64,000 nt of DNA, from contig NZ_BJXB01000018.1 in assembly GCF_007990775.1 (NCBI RefSeq), positions 49,533-113,532 on the forward strand, read 5' to 3'. This DNA is from Deinococcus cellulosilyticus NBRC 106333 = KACC 11606. GTDB lineage: Bacteria > Deinococcota > Deinococci > Deinococcales > Deinococcaceae. Numbering within the stretch: position 1 is the stretch's first letter; each line of letters starts with the position of its first letter. This document shows positions 18,371 to 26,653 of this stretch, one piece after another. Below the pieces are notes generated by a model that made no database searches, was not told where the DNA came from, and was given only the letters and a program-made list of their open reading frames with translations. The position numbers were made by a program, and so were the translations under genes.

Positions 18371-18546
18371 GCGGTCAGCTTTCAGCCCTCAGCAGTCAGC
18401 AAAAGATGAGAATTGCAGGCCAGAAACCCTCGAGTTGGGGAGAAGTTGAAACCACTGCGTTGTGTTTCTGGATGGCTTCTTTCTCTGGACCAATCCACAG
18501 CAAAAGCTTCAGGGTGCTGAGGTCTGACCGCTGACCGCTGATGGCT
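18371..18546. repeat. Putative small repeat element, family 1, copy B
   Basis: Left end 18371-18400 (CGGTCAGCTTTCAGCCCTCA then GCAGTCAGC), right end 18516-18546 (TCTGACCGCTGACCGCTGAT then GGCT): the ends are inverted relative to each other. The interior shares GATGAG...GGCC and a GTTGxGTTT..GGxxGG / CAAAAGC...TGCTGAG series with the element at 59992-60143. The right end overlaps the 3' end of the GGDEF gene. Nothing else is seen between mrp (18244) and 18509. Confidence 0.5.
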
Positions 18547-19867
18547 CTCTTCCACAGCCAGGGAGACCCAGCACCTGGCAAACGGTGGCGTAATGCTTCA
18601 TTACTTCTGCGGCTGCAAGTCGGCTGTCTTCCTGAAAGGCGTGCTCACTGACGAAATTGTCCAGATTCAGGTGGCCATAGACCACTCCATCAAACACAAT
18701 CGGGGCATTGATGTTGCAGCGGATTTCACCCACACGGCTGTCCTGGTTGAACACAGGGATTCCATCTCCATCCCAGCCAGTGGTCTCAATGGACACCGAG
18801 GCAATCAGGTGGTTTCCTCGCAGAATGCGGGGTTGTCCTGACCTCCAGCTGGCTTCGGGATTGCGGTACCATTCCAGCTGGTGTTCTCTGGAATAACTGA
18901 CACCCAGAAGGCTGTCGTCGTAACCCACCTGGGCGATGCGCATGAACTCCTCGCCTTGCCAGAGGTCCATGCTGCCTGCCTGGGCACTGGGGACCATCTG
19001 GACGGCCAGTTCCAGCATCATCTGCCAGTAGGCCTGATCTGGTTTTTGTCTGGAATGCAGCAGGCCCAGGGTGGTGCTCATGCTGTCAAACACCGCCCGG
19101 CGGTTGATGGAAGTGACGTTTCCTGGAAGCTGGTTTTTCTGCTGGCTCTTGCTCTGGTACATGCGTTCATCGGCAAGCTGCACCAGCAGTTTCTGGTCTC
19201 CCTGGGATTCCTGAGGGTGAAAGGCCACACCTGCACTGAAGCTGCCCATCCCAAGGGTACTTTCTTCCACAGCCAGACGCACTTTCTGCATCCGGGACAG
19301 CACCACGTGCACCTGGGAGGATTCCAGTCCATGCAGCAACACTGCAAATTCGTCTCCACCAATGCGGAAAGCCAGATCCGAGGACCTCAGGTGCTGCTCG
19401 AGTTGCCTGCCCACCTCACGGATGAAGTGGTCTCCGGCTTCATGGCCCCGGGTGTCATTGATGTGTTTCAGGCGGTTGAGGTCCATCATCACCAGGGCAA
19501 AAGGCATTTGCTGTTGCATGAATCTGGCCAGGACCCCTTCAAAGGCGCGACGGTTTCCCAGACCTGTGAGCGCATCTGTGTGGGCCATTTCCATCCAGGT
19601 GTCCTTGCTCCGCGATTCCGGATGCCTGACCAGAGCAAAGCCATACAGGTCAGGATGGTGCAGGGGAATCAGCTGTCCTTCCACGCAGATGCCTTCATCG
19701 AAGCAGAGGGAGACATCTGCAGGTTCCTGGATGTTTTGCAGGGTCACAGTGGAGGAGAGGACACACCTGGGCAGCAAAAGGGTTTCTTTCCATCCCAGAG
19801 CGGCCAGGAGTGCACTGCTGGCCCAGACCAGTTTTTCATGTTCAATCAGTCCATCCAGAGGATGCAT
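18509..19867 (-). CDS. Diguanylate cyclase (GGDEF) with C-terminal GAF-like domain
   Basis: 452 residues. Residues 1-85 are an unassigned N-terminal domain. GGDEF domain about 92-250: DALTGLGNRRAF, intact active-site GGDEF at 170-174 and an intact inhibitory RxxD site (R161-D164) five residues before it, so an active, product-inhibited c-di-GMP synthase is predicted. About 265-440 looks like a GAF sensor (CNINAPIVFDGVVYGHLNLDN). The last dozen residues (REPSAVSGQTSAP) are encoded by a dispersed repeat. ATG at 19867 has GGAG five bases upstream, preferred to the in-frame start at 19885. Cytoplasmic; signal sensed unknown. Confidence 0.88.
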   Translation of the reverse strand: MHPLDGLIEHEKLVWASSALLAALGWKETLLLPRCVLSSTVTLQNIQEPADVSLCFDEGICVEGQLIPLHHPDLYGFALVRHPESRSKDTWMEMAHTDALTGLGNRRAFEGVLARFMQQQMPFALVMMDLNRLKHINDTRGHEAGDHFIREVGRQLEQHLRSSDLAFRIGGDEFAVLLHGLESSQVHVVLSRMQKVRLAVEESTLGMGSFSAGVAFHPQESQGDQKLLVQLADERMYQSKSQQKNQLPGNVTSINRRAVFDSMSTTLGLLHSRQKPDQAYWQMMLELAVQMVPSAQAGSMDLWQGEEFMRIAQVGYDDSLLGVSYSREHQLEWYRNPEASWRSGQPRILRGNHLIASVSIETTGWDGDGIPVFNQDSRVGEIRCNINAPIVFDGVVYGHLNLDNFVSEHAFQEDSRLAAAEVMKHYATVCQVLGLPGCGREPSAVSGQTSAP

Positions 19868-20078
19868 GGTCACTCCACAGGGCACGTCGTGTTGCAGGCC
19901 TTCCGTTGGGAGCCTGCAGGGATGCGGTCAAGCATGTTGCACAAAGAAAAAGAAAACGAGCGGTTTCATCTCAGTGTAAACATGGGTGTCTTGTACAAAG
20001 CTTACACGGGACGTGCATCCGCTTTGACAGCCCATCTTCTGTTCAATTGTCTGTCATGCCTTTCTTCATAAAAGGCGC

Positions 20079-20090
20079 TATAATCAGCCC
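20079..20090 (+). promoter_or_regulatory. -10 box of a probable leaderless transcript
   Basis: TATAAT (20079-20084) ends six bases before the GTG at 20091; there is no ribosome site. The 19868-20090 gap otherwise contains only the 5' side of the divergent GGDEF gene. Confidence 0.6.
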
Positions 20091-21251
20091 GTGATTCCCG
20101 CGTGTGGTCCTTACCTGCCTGAACTCCTGCTGGAGGAGGGCGACATCCGAACCTACCTGGGTACGGACACCATCACCGGTATGCCGGTCCTGCTGTACCT
20201 CAGTGAACACGCCCTGCCTTTCAGTGAACTGTCTGCCCCCCACCTGTTGCCTTTTCTGGATTCAGGCACAGAAGGCAGAGACCATTACCTGACCGCTGGG
20301 CTTCCCCTCACCTTCAGAACCCTTCCCAAAACCCTTCCCAGAGAACTGCTGGAAGACATCTGGGAGGCTGGTCTGCAAATGCTTCAGGGCCTGCACGAAG
20401 CAGGAAAGACCTTTGGTCGCCTGACTGCCCACCACTGCCTGCTCAATGGCAAGGATGTGCTCTTCGTGGGCGCAGGCCTGACTCCGGGCAGCGAGAAAAC
20501 CGACATCCGCAACCTGGCCAAACTGGTCATGCACCTGATGGGTGGACAGTCGTCTTCGGAACTCAACACGGTCATGCGCAACCAGCTTGAACGCCTGATG
20601 CAAAACCACTTCATCAGTGCGGCTCACCTGCTGCGCGACCTGCAGAACAGGCCCAAAACCCCCACCCAGAGTGTGCTGCAAACCGTCAAAACCACCCCTG
20701 CTGAGCCCGAGCCAGAGGAAGTGGAGTTTGAAGAAACCGAAATCAAACTCGACGACGCCCCCCAGGAACCCCAGGCCCCTCCAGTGGTGGTTCGCATTGG
20801 GTGGGATGATGATGAGTCCTGGAGGCAGGTTCAGTCCCCTGCGACAGCCCATCCTGCACAGAACCAGAACACTTCTGGCATCATGCGGTATCTTGCAACC
20901 ATCGGGATTGCAGTGCTGCTCCTTGCTGGAGCAGGTCTGGGCTGGTGGTACGCTGCCAGACAGCAACAGGCCATTCCGGAAGCCAACAGTCCCACCACCT
21001 GCTGTGTGGTGGACTTCAGCCTCACCCGCAAGAGCCAGCCTTACAACGCCCAGGCCAAACTGATTGCTGTGAAAGTGCCAGAAGGCAGCAGTTACAAAGC
21101 AGGAGACACGCTGGGTCTGGTTCCTGGTCCTGTTCGCTTTCCCTCGGTCAAAGGGGAATACGTGCTGAAAGTGGAGGTTCCCGGTCTGCGCACAGCCCCC
21201 TTCCAGCTTGACATGCCCACTTCGGGCCCCATGACGATTGACCTGCAGTGA
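20091..21251 (+). CDS. Single-pass membrane protein with a degenerate protein-kinase-like domain
   Basis: 386 residues. Residues 10-190 recall a kinase lobe arrangement: RTYLGTDTITGMPVLLYL resembles an N-lobe, GLQMLQGLHEAGKTFGRLTA and HHCLLNGKDVLFVGAGL occupy the place of the catalytic and Mg-binding loops, but HRD, DFG and the strand-3 Lys are missing. An acidic linker (EPEPEEVEFEETEIKLDD) precedes one membrane segment (about 264-287, IGIAVLLLAGAGLGWWYA) and an outer domain of about 95 residues. A pseudokinase-like receptor is an inference from layout; it may be another fold. Start GTG set by the leaderless -10 box. Confidence 0.75.
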   Translation: MIPACGPYLPELLLEEGDIRTYLGTDTITGMPVLLYLSEHALPFSELSAPHLLPFLDSGTEGRDHYLTAGLPLTFRTLPKTLPRELLEDIWEAGLQMLQGLHEAGKTFGRLTAHHCLLNGKDVLFVGAGLTPGSEKTDIRNLAKLVMHLMGGQSSSELNTVMRNQLERLMQNHFISAAHLLRDLQNRPKTPTQSVLQTVKTTPAEPEPEEVEFEETEIKLDDAPQEPQAPPVVVRIGWDDDESWRQVQSPATAHPAQNQNTSGIMRYLATIGIAVLLLAGAGLGWWYAARQQQAIPEANSPTTCCVVDFSLTRKSQPYNAQAKLIAVKVPEGSSYKAGDTLGLVPGPVRFPSVKGEYVLKVEVPGLRTAPFQLDMPTSGPMTIDLQ

Positions 21252-21272
21252 GCAGGAAAACCCAGGGCACAT

Positions 21273-21316
21273 CAAAACAAAGAGAGGGACACCACTGTGT
21301 CCCTCTCTTTGTTTTG
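21273..21316. terminator. Bidirectional terminator
   Basis: Perfect 20-bp stem (21273-21292 with 21297-21316) and loop CACT between convergent genes; both flanks are A/T rich at the stem base (TTTGTTTTG on each strand). Confidence 0.85.
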
Positions 21317-21319
21317 GGT

Positions 21320-23233
21320 TCAGCCCTGATTGGTGATCCAGAGCCTCGCATACGGGGGAAGCGGAATGTACCCGAGGTGCAAATCCAGGTGGGTCCCTGA
21401 GATGTGGTCGAGGGGCTGGTGGTATCCTCGCTCGTGCAGGATGTGGATGGGATATTGCATGTGGTGTTCGCTGAAGTTGTAGAACTGGATCATGTGGCCC
21501 ATCGGGTGTGGCCTTTCCAGCACCAGCACTGCAGGAATTTCGCTGTTCAGGACCCAGGTGGACTGTCCGGCGTGAAGCTGCGGCAGCATCTTGCGGGTTT
21601 CAATCAGGTGCTTGAGGCCCAGAAACATCTGGCCATGAGAGGTTGAGGGGTCATGGCGTTTTTCTGCAACAGCCCAGTCCATGCAAGGGCGGTGCACCCA
21701 GCGGTTGTCCATCGCATGTTCACTGCTCTGGGTGAAGGTGTAATCGTTCAGCAGGGCCAGCTCATCGCCCATGTAGAGCAGGGGGATGCCCCCATACCCG
21801 AGAACCAGAGCATAAGAAAGCAGGCTCCGTTCAATGGACAGGTGCTGCAGGTGCTCGTTTTTTTCTTCCAGCGCAATTTCCAGACCGTTCAGGCTGGCCA
21901 TGCTGCCCGAGATCCTGCGGTCTCCAGTGCGCCTGTTTTCCTGGAAGACCAGACCTCTCGCATGGGAACCCGGGAAGTTTCCAGAGTAGAAGTCACTGAG
22001 AAAGCGGCGGTGGCCCTCTCCGTGCAGTCCGGCCTGGGCGGCATCCTCATCTGAAACGGCCCAGCCGATGTCATCGTGGCAGCGCACATAGGTGGCCCAG
22101 CTTGCAGAGGTGGGTTTCTCCGGGAAGTTCTGCAGGGCTTTCTGCATCAGAAAGGCGTTTCTGGAGGCAAGGCTGGACCAGATCTGCACCATCAGGCTGT
22201 TGTGGTAGGCCAGATCCGAAACCTTACCATAGTGCTGTCCTCTGCCCAGGTAATGGATCAGTTTGTCAGGTGCAACGATGGCTTCTGCTTTGAAGAGCAC
22301 TGCAGGGGCCACAATGCGAACCACAGCACGCAGGGCCTGGGTGATGTCGTGCACTTCCGGCAGGTTCTGGCAGTCGGTGCCCATGCGCTTCCAGATGAAG
22401 GCAATGGCGTCCAGACGGAACACATCCACCCCTTTGTTGGCCCAGTACAGGATGATCTTCACGAACTCCAGGAAGACATCGCTGTTGGCCCAGTTGAGGT
22501 CCCATTGCCAGCTGTTGAAGGTGGTCCAGACCCAGCGCTGCATCTGTTCATTCCAGGTGAAGTTCCCAGGTGCGAAATCCGGAAAGATTTCCAGCAGTGT
22601 ACGCTCGTACTGGTCGGGCAGGGTGCGGTCCTCATAGGTGAGGAAATAGTTGCGGTGGATCTCGTTGCCTTCTCTGGCTTTGACGGCCCAGTCGTGTTCT
22701 TCTGCAACGTGGTTGAGCACCAGATCCATGCACAGGCTGATTTTTCGCTGCCTGAGGGCGGTGGTGAGCTGTTCCAGATCGGTTTCTGTCCCCAGATCCT
22801 CCCGGATCTTCAGGTAGTCCTGAACGGCATAACCGCCGTCGTTGGGGGCAGGTCTGGGTTGCAGCATGGGCATCAGGTGCAGGTAACTGACGCCCAGTTC
22901 GCCCAGATAATCCAGCTTGCTGTGAATTCCCTTCAGGTTTTCGGCGAAACGTTCGGTGTAACATACGTAGGCAAGCATGTTCTCTTCCTGAAACCAGTCC
23001 GGTTTGAGCATGCGTTCCAGATCGAGCTGCTTCAGGTCCTCAGGGCGCTCCTTGTAAAAATCCAGCATGATGGGCAGCAGTTCCTGCAACAGACGCAGGG
23101 CCTGATGACCGTAAACGCTTTCGATGGAGGCCAGAAGGTCAGGGGCGTAGCGCTGGTACCTCGCCTCGAACATCTGGCGGTCTGCTTTGCTGCGCAGGGC
23201 TTTGCGGATGATGGCTTCTGCTTGAAACGACAT
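21320..23233 (-). CDS. Amylosucrase (GH13)
   Basis: Makes alpha-1,4-glucan from sucrose, releasing fructose. 637 residues, as in Neisseria (636) and other Deinococcus enzymes. Catalytic triad from family alignment: D275 (VFRLDAIAF), E317 (LFKAEAIVA), D387 (RCHDDIGWA). The long N-terminal helical domain (1-85) and the B' insertion rich in HGEGHRRFLSDFYSG are characteristic, which separates it from trehalose synthase or alpha-amylase. No signal peptide. TACACT box six bases before the ATG indicates a leaderless mRNA. A GH57 glucanotransferase-like gene 7 kb away may act on its product. Confidence 0.9.
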   Translation of the reverse strand: MSFQAEAIIRKALRSKADRQMFEARYQRYAPDLLASIESVYGHQALRLLQELLPIMLDFYKERPEDLKQLDLERMLKPDWFQEENMLAYVCYTERFAENLKGIHSKLDYLGELGVSYLHLMPMLQPRPAPNDGGYAVQDYLKIREDLGTETDLEQLTTALRQRKISLCMDLVLNHVAEEHDWAVKAREGNEIHRNYFLTYEDRTLPDQYERTLLEIFPDFAPGNFTWNEQMQRWVWTTFNSWQWDLNWANSDVFLEFVKIILYWANKGVDVFRLDAIAFIWKRMGTDCQNLPEVHDITQALRAVVRIVAPAVLFKAEAIVAPDKLIHYLGRGQHYGKVSDLAYHNSLMVQIWSSLASRNAFLMQKALQNFPEKPTSASWATYVRCHDDIGWAVSDEDAAQAGLHGEGHRRFLSDFYSGNFPGSHARGLVFQENRRTGDRRISGSMASLNGLEIALEEKNEHLQHLSIERSLLSYALVLGYGGIPLLYMGDELALLNDYTFTQSSEHAMDNRWVHRPCMDWAVAEKRHDPSTSHGQMFLGLKHLIETRKMLPQLHAGQSTWVLNSEIPAVLVLERPHPMGHMIQFYNFSEHHMQYPIHILHERGYHQPLDHISGTHLDLHLGYIPLPPYARLWITNQG

Positions 23234-23239
23234 GATTAC

Positions 23240-23245
23240 AGTGTA
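23240..23245 (-). promoter_or_regulatory. -10 box of leaderless amylosucrase mRNA
   Basis: Minus-strand TACACT followed by six bases and the ATG at 23233; same hexamer and spacing as sufS. Confidence 0.55.
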
Positions 23246-23605
23246 AATGCTTTTGACGGATTTGTTGAGAGGCTGATCTATGCCAGAACTTTGAAAGCGC
23301 TTTCGGATTTCTGGCAGGGCCCACCCATCAGACAGGCCAGCAAGGCCTTCAACCCACTGCCAGGCCAGCCATGCTGAAGAGGGGAAGGCACTTCTGTGCG
23401 CAGATCAGCACTCGGCAGGATGAGGATCTCGCCTGCCAGAGGGTCTTTTCCTGCTGGCCGACTGCTGACCGCTGATGGCTTCAAACAGGGCTAGACCCAT
23501 TCAAGGTGTCATGATACACTTGTAAAGCTTGTTGCTTTTTAAAGGCAACGTCACAGGTTATCAAAACCGTCTTCCCTGAGAAATCAGGGATGTCAAGGAG
23601 GACTC
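23246..23605. other. Intergenic region before rpmH
   Basis: About 360 bases without a gene. It contains a family 1 repeat fragment (23457-23480, GACTGCTGACCGCTGATGGC), an extended -10 (TGATACACT, 23512-23520) likely to start the rpmH transcript with a leader of about 80 nt, and a small inverted repeat GTTGC...GCAAC (23531-23549). No dnaA or dnaA-box cluster is seen although rpmH often neighbours the origin. Confidence 0.5.
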
Positions 23606-23740
23606 ATGAAGCGTACCTACCAACCCAACCGCAGCAAACGTGCCAAAACCCACGGCTTCCGTGCACGTATGAAAACCACTTCCGGTCGTCGTGTGCTGTC
23701 CCGCCGTCGCGCCAAAGGCCGTCACCGTCTTACTGTCTGA
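23606..23740 (+). CDS. rpmH: Ribosomal protein bL34
   Basis: 44-residue highly basic protein of the large ribosomal subunit. Begins MKRTYQPNRSKRAKTHGFRA, the family consensus, and ends RAKGRHRLTV. Start has AAGGAGG four to five bases upstream. First gene of the conserved rpmH-rnpA-yidD-yidC-jag string. Too short for many gene finders. Confidence 0.97.
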   Translation: MKRTYQPNRSKRAKTHGFRARMKTTSGRRVLSRRRAKGRHRLTV

Positions 23741-23758
23741 TTTCTAAGGAATCAGGCG

Positions 23759-23771
23759 TAGAATTGGCGTT
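23759..23771 (+). promoter_or_regulatory. -10 box immediately before rnpA
   Basis: TAGAAT (23759-23764) then seven bases and the rnpA GTG (23772). It suggests an extra leaderless rnpA message from within the rpmH-rnpA gap. Confidence 0.45.
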
Positions 23772-24131
23772 GTGGATGCAGGGCAGAGCCCAAAATCAAT
23801 AAAGCGCTTTGTCGCCCTGAAGGGGGATGCGGAGTTTCGCAAGGTCCGAAAAGGACCTGCCATCCGCACCCCCTATTTTACGTTGCGCAAAGTGCCCTAC
23901 AAACCCCGCCACGGACAGAAGTACGACCCCCGTCCGGTGGTGGGGATTGTCACGTCCAAGAAAGCACTCGGCAAGGCCGTGGAACGAAACCGGGCGAGAC
24001 GTCGTATCAGAGAAGCGTTGCGTCTGGGCTCGATTCCCCCCTGCAAGGCCATCGTGATGGTGAATCCCGAGGTCCTGACGGTCGACTTTGAGACCCTCAA
24101 ACGTGCGCTGGAGGTGGCTTTTGCCAAGTAA
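23772..24131 (+). CDS. rnpA: Ribonuclease P protein component
   Basis: Protein subunit of RNase P, which matures tRNA 5' ends. 119 residues. Contains the RNR signature KALGKAVERNRARRRIREALR and FVALKGDAEFRKVRKGP at the start of the fold. A stop at 23745-23747 in this frame rules out the long N-terminal extension overlapping rpmH that is known in Thermus. The GTG at 23772 is the only ordinary start; there is no RBS at proper distance, but a -10 box is. Confidence 0.93.
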   Translation: MDAGQSPKSIKRFVALKGDAEFRKVRKGPAIRTPYFTLRKVPYKPRHGQKYDPRPVVGIVTSKKALGKAVERNRARRRIREALRLGSIPPCKAIVMVNPEVLTVDFETLKRALEVAFAK

Positions 24132-24375
24132 AGCTGTGCAAACAGCAGTGTCCATGATCCGGTTCTACCAGCGGAAGCTGTCCCCCTTGAAAGGGGCTCC
24201 GAGCTGCCGTTTTCACCCGACCTGTTCCCAGTACACCCTGGAAGCCATCGAGCTTCACGGGGTCATGAAGGGAAGCTGGCTCGGGCTCAGACGTATCCTG
24301 AGGTGTCATCCCTTCCACCCTGGAGGGCATGACCCCGTGCCAATGCCGAAAGTGTCAAAAAGGAAACAAGAATGA
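24121..24375 (+). CDS. yidD: Membrane protein insertion efficiency factor YidD
   Basis: 84 residues. Core IRFYQRKLSPLKGAPSCRFHPTCSQYTLEAIELHG has the invariant cysteines and amphipathic start of YidD; then GLRRILRCHPFHPGGHDPVP. TTG at 24121 is chosen: GGAGG (24110-24114) is six bases upstream and the resulting MPSKAVQTAVS gives the usual dozen residues before IRFYQR. It overlaps the end of rnpA by 11 bases and the start of yidC by four (ATGA). Confidence 0.85.
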   Translation: MPSKAVQTAVSMIRFYQRKLSPLKGAPSCRFHPTCSQYTLEAIELHGVMKGSWLGLRRILRCHPFHPGGHDPVPMPKVSKRKQE

Positions 24376-25853
24376 AGAAACTCGCAGTACTGTTGCCCAT
24401 CCTGATGTTTGCAGGGTCCGCATTCGCGAACATCAATCCGCACTGGATTCGCAATGTGGACGTCAACGGAGATAAATCTCCCGATGTCATTGCCACCACC
24501 AACCTCTTTGACATTGCTTTCAACCAGCAAGGTGAAGTGGTTGGCTGGTTCGTGAAGCCCGTCAAGGGAACCAGCACCATCACTGAGAAAAATGGGGTGG
24601 TGAACGCCAGCCGCCTGAACAATGCCCCCAACCTGCTGCAGGTGCGCAACCAGAACGGCAAAGACAAGATCTGGGGCAAGGCTTTCGCCATTCCCCTCGA
24701 AGGAACCGTCACTGCTGAAGACGCCGTTCTGAACCCCAGGCCGGGCGTTGAGGTCAAGGGTGAATCCACCGACACCCTGACCGCCGTCTTCAAGTACACC
24801 CAGGGCGACGCGACTGTCACCAAGACCTTCACCATTCATGCCCGCAAGTACACCATTGATGCCAAAATCAATGTGGAAGGTGCCAGCAATTATCAACTGA
24901 GCTTCGAAGGTCTGCAGAACATCGCCCAGCCCAACATCAAAGGCATTGGCAAGAACGATGCCACCCTGGTTTCCACTGGTGAAGTCAAGAATGTCAATTA
25001 TGTCAGTCTGCAAGGTGGCAAGGCCTCCACACAGCCTGCGCTGGTGGTGGTGCCCACCGGAGAAACCACAGCAGACGGACTGCTGAACCCCACCAAAGTG
25101 GCCCTCACCAACCTGAATGGTGAAACCAACCTCAGGGTGTATGGCGGTTTCAACGAAGCCATCCGTTTGCACCTTGAGGGCTACCTGGGTTTGCCTGGTC
25201 TGTTTGATCCTTCGTTCGTGCTGGGGAACCTGGGGATCTACACCTCGAACTTCCTGACCTGGATGTACAACCTGGTGGGCAACTGGGGTCTGGCGATCAT
25301 TCTCTTGACCATCATCATCCGACTGGCCATGTGGCCCCTGATGCAGGCCCAGTACAAGAGCATGGCCGAAATGCAGGCCATCCAGCCCCTGGTCACCGAG
25401 ATCAACAAAAAGTACGCCGATGACGCCCAGAAACGTGGTCAGGCCACCATGCAGCTCTACCAGGAGCACGGGGTGAACCCCTTCGGAGGATGCCTCCCGA
25501 TGTTCCTCCCCATGCCCATCCTGATCGTGCTGTGGCAGGTGTTCAGCCGTTTCGAATTCACCACCGGATTCCTGTGGCTCCCTGACCTCGCCCTGCCCGA
25601 CCCTTACTACATCATGGTGATCCTGTACATCGGAGCCATGTTCCTGCAGACCTGGGTGTCCACCCGCAAGAACCCCGAGATGTTCCGCCAGCAGCTCTTC
25701 ATGTTCGCGATCTTCATCTTCCTGGCCCTGCAGTTCCCCTCCGGTGTGACCCTGTACTACACCCTGTTCACCCTGCTCGGTCTGGGACAGCAGATCCTGA
25801 TCAACAGGCAGGTGGAGCGCCACATGGAGATGAAGAAAGTCTCCAAAGCTTAA
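24372..25853 (+). CDS. yidC: Membrane protein insertase YidC/Oxa1
   Basis: Inserts and folds inner-membrane proteins. 493 residues. N-terminal hydrophobic segment (1-18), then a large periplasmic beta-domain (about 25-275) as in Gram-negative YidC, then the five-helix insertase core starting TWMYNLVGNWGLAIILLTII and including WPLMQAQYKSMAEMQAIQP and NPFGGCLPMFLPMPILIVLW. A hydrophilic-groove arginine is expected at IIIRLAMWP. Presence of the periplasmic domain fits a two-membrane envelope. Ends without a long basic tail. Confidence 0.95.
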   Translation: MKKLAVLLPILMFAGSAFANINPHWIRNVDVNGDKSPDVIATTNLFDIAFNQQGEVVGWFVKPVKGTSTITEKNGVVNASRLNNAPNLLQVRNQNGKDKIWGKAFAIPLEGTVTAEDAVLNPRPGVEVKGESTDTLTAVFKYTQGDATVTKTFTIHARKYTIDAKINVEGASNYQLSFEGLQNIAQPNIKGIGKNDATLVSTGEVKNVNYVSLQGGKASTQPALVVVPTGETTADGLLNPTKVALTNLNGETNLRVYGGFNEAIRLHLEGYLGLPGLFDPSFVLGNLGIYTSNFLTWMYNLVGNWGLAIILLTIIIRLAMWPLMQAQYKSMAEMQAIQPLVTEINKKYADDAQKRGQATMQLYQEHGVNPFGGCLPMFLPMPILIVLWQVFSRFEFTTGFLWLPDLALPDPYYIMVILYIGAMFLQTWVSTRKNPEMFRQQLFMFAIFIFLALQFPSGVTLYYTLFTLLGLGQQILINRQVERHMEMKKVSKA

Positions 25854-25883
25854 AACAAATCTTAAAACAACAAAGGTTTCCAG

Positions 25884-25908
25884 CCCCGGCTTGCCGGGGT
25901 TTTGTTTT
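25884..25908 (+). terminator. Terminator after yidC
   Basis: CCCCGG-CTTG-CCGGGG followed by TTTTGTTTTT, 30 bases after the yidC stop. The gap to khpB (25854-26057) also holds a family 1 repeat fragment at 25999-26013 (TGATGGCTGACGGCT). Confidence 0.8.
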
Positions 25909-26057
25909 TGTCTCAGAAGCATTCCAGAGGCTACAGCCGAACTGGACGGCAACACCCTGTTTTTTCTGGCTGAGGTGAAAGCCTCCCTGTGTTGTTGTTG
26001 ATGGCTGACGGCTTTCTGCTGCACCTACAGGCCAAACTGCAGTAAACTAAGGACCAG

Positions 26058-26630
26058 ATGGAAAAGAAGACCAACCTTGACGACTACCTGGCCGGTCTCG
26101 GGATCAGCGACAGCGCAGATGAAAGCCCGATTGACCTGGACACAGCCTACCAGAGCCCCAGCTCTCCGATCGAATACAACGTCAACCCGCAGGAAGTGGT
26201 GGAACATTTCCTGAAGGGCCTGTGTGAGCGCGTCGATCCTGGTCTCACCGTGAAAGTCCGCATGCAGGAAAACGTGATTTACGCCGACATCACCGGGGTA
26301 CACGCCGCCAAGATGATCGGACGGGATGGACGCGTTCTGGCCGCCCTCGAAGTGATGTGCTACACCCTGCTTGCCAAAGAGGCAGGCCGCAACGACCTGA
26401 GGTTGCACCTCGATGCTGCAGGCTTCAGGCGCAGGCACGAAGACAAGCTGGTGCAGCTCGCAGAGCGCATCGCCCAGCAGGTCATGAAGACTGGTGAGCC
26501 TTTCGAGATGGACCCCATTCCTGCCTCGGACCGCCGCATCATTCACATGACCCTCAAGGAGATGAGCGGCGTCACCACCGAATCTGTGGGTGAGGGCAAG
26601 GACCGCCACATCATCGTCAAACCTGCCTGA
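26058..26630 (+). CDS. khpB: RNA-binding protein KhpB/Jag (KH + R3H)
   Basis: 190 residues. An acidic N-terminal 45-residue region replaces the classic Jag-N domain, then a KH domain with AKMIGRDGRVLAALEVM and an R3H domain PFEMDPIPASDRRIIHMTL. Partners with KhpA (encoded at 35886) in other bacteria, where the pair binds many RNAs and affects division and wall growth. AAGGA precedes the ATG. Follows yidC as in most genomes but after a terminator. Confidence 0.9.
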   Translation: MEKKTNLDDYLAGLGISDSADESPIDLDTAYQSPSSPIEYNVNPQEVVEHFLKGLCERVDPGLTVKVRMQENVIYADITGVHAAKMIGRDGRVLAALEVMCYTLLAKEAGRNDLRLHLDAAGFRRRHEDKLVQLAERIAQQVMKTGEPFEMDPIPASDRRIIHMTLKEMSGVTTESVGEGKDRHIIVKPA

Positions 26631-26653
26631 CCTCCAAGGATTGTCATCCATAA

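Noticed and set aside
21320..23233. Trehalose synthase or alpha-amylase
   Set aside because: N-terminal helical domain, total length and the sequence around the catalytic residues fit amylosucrase better.
23246..23605. Replication origin near rpmH
   Set aside because: No dnaA gene or visible cluster of TTATNCACA boxes.
23606..24131. Thermus-style RNase P protein overlapping rpmH
   Set aside because: Stop codon in frame at 23745-23747 between the two genes.
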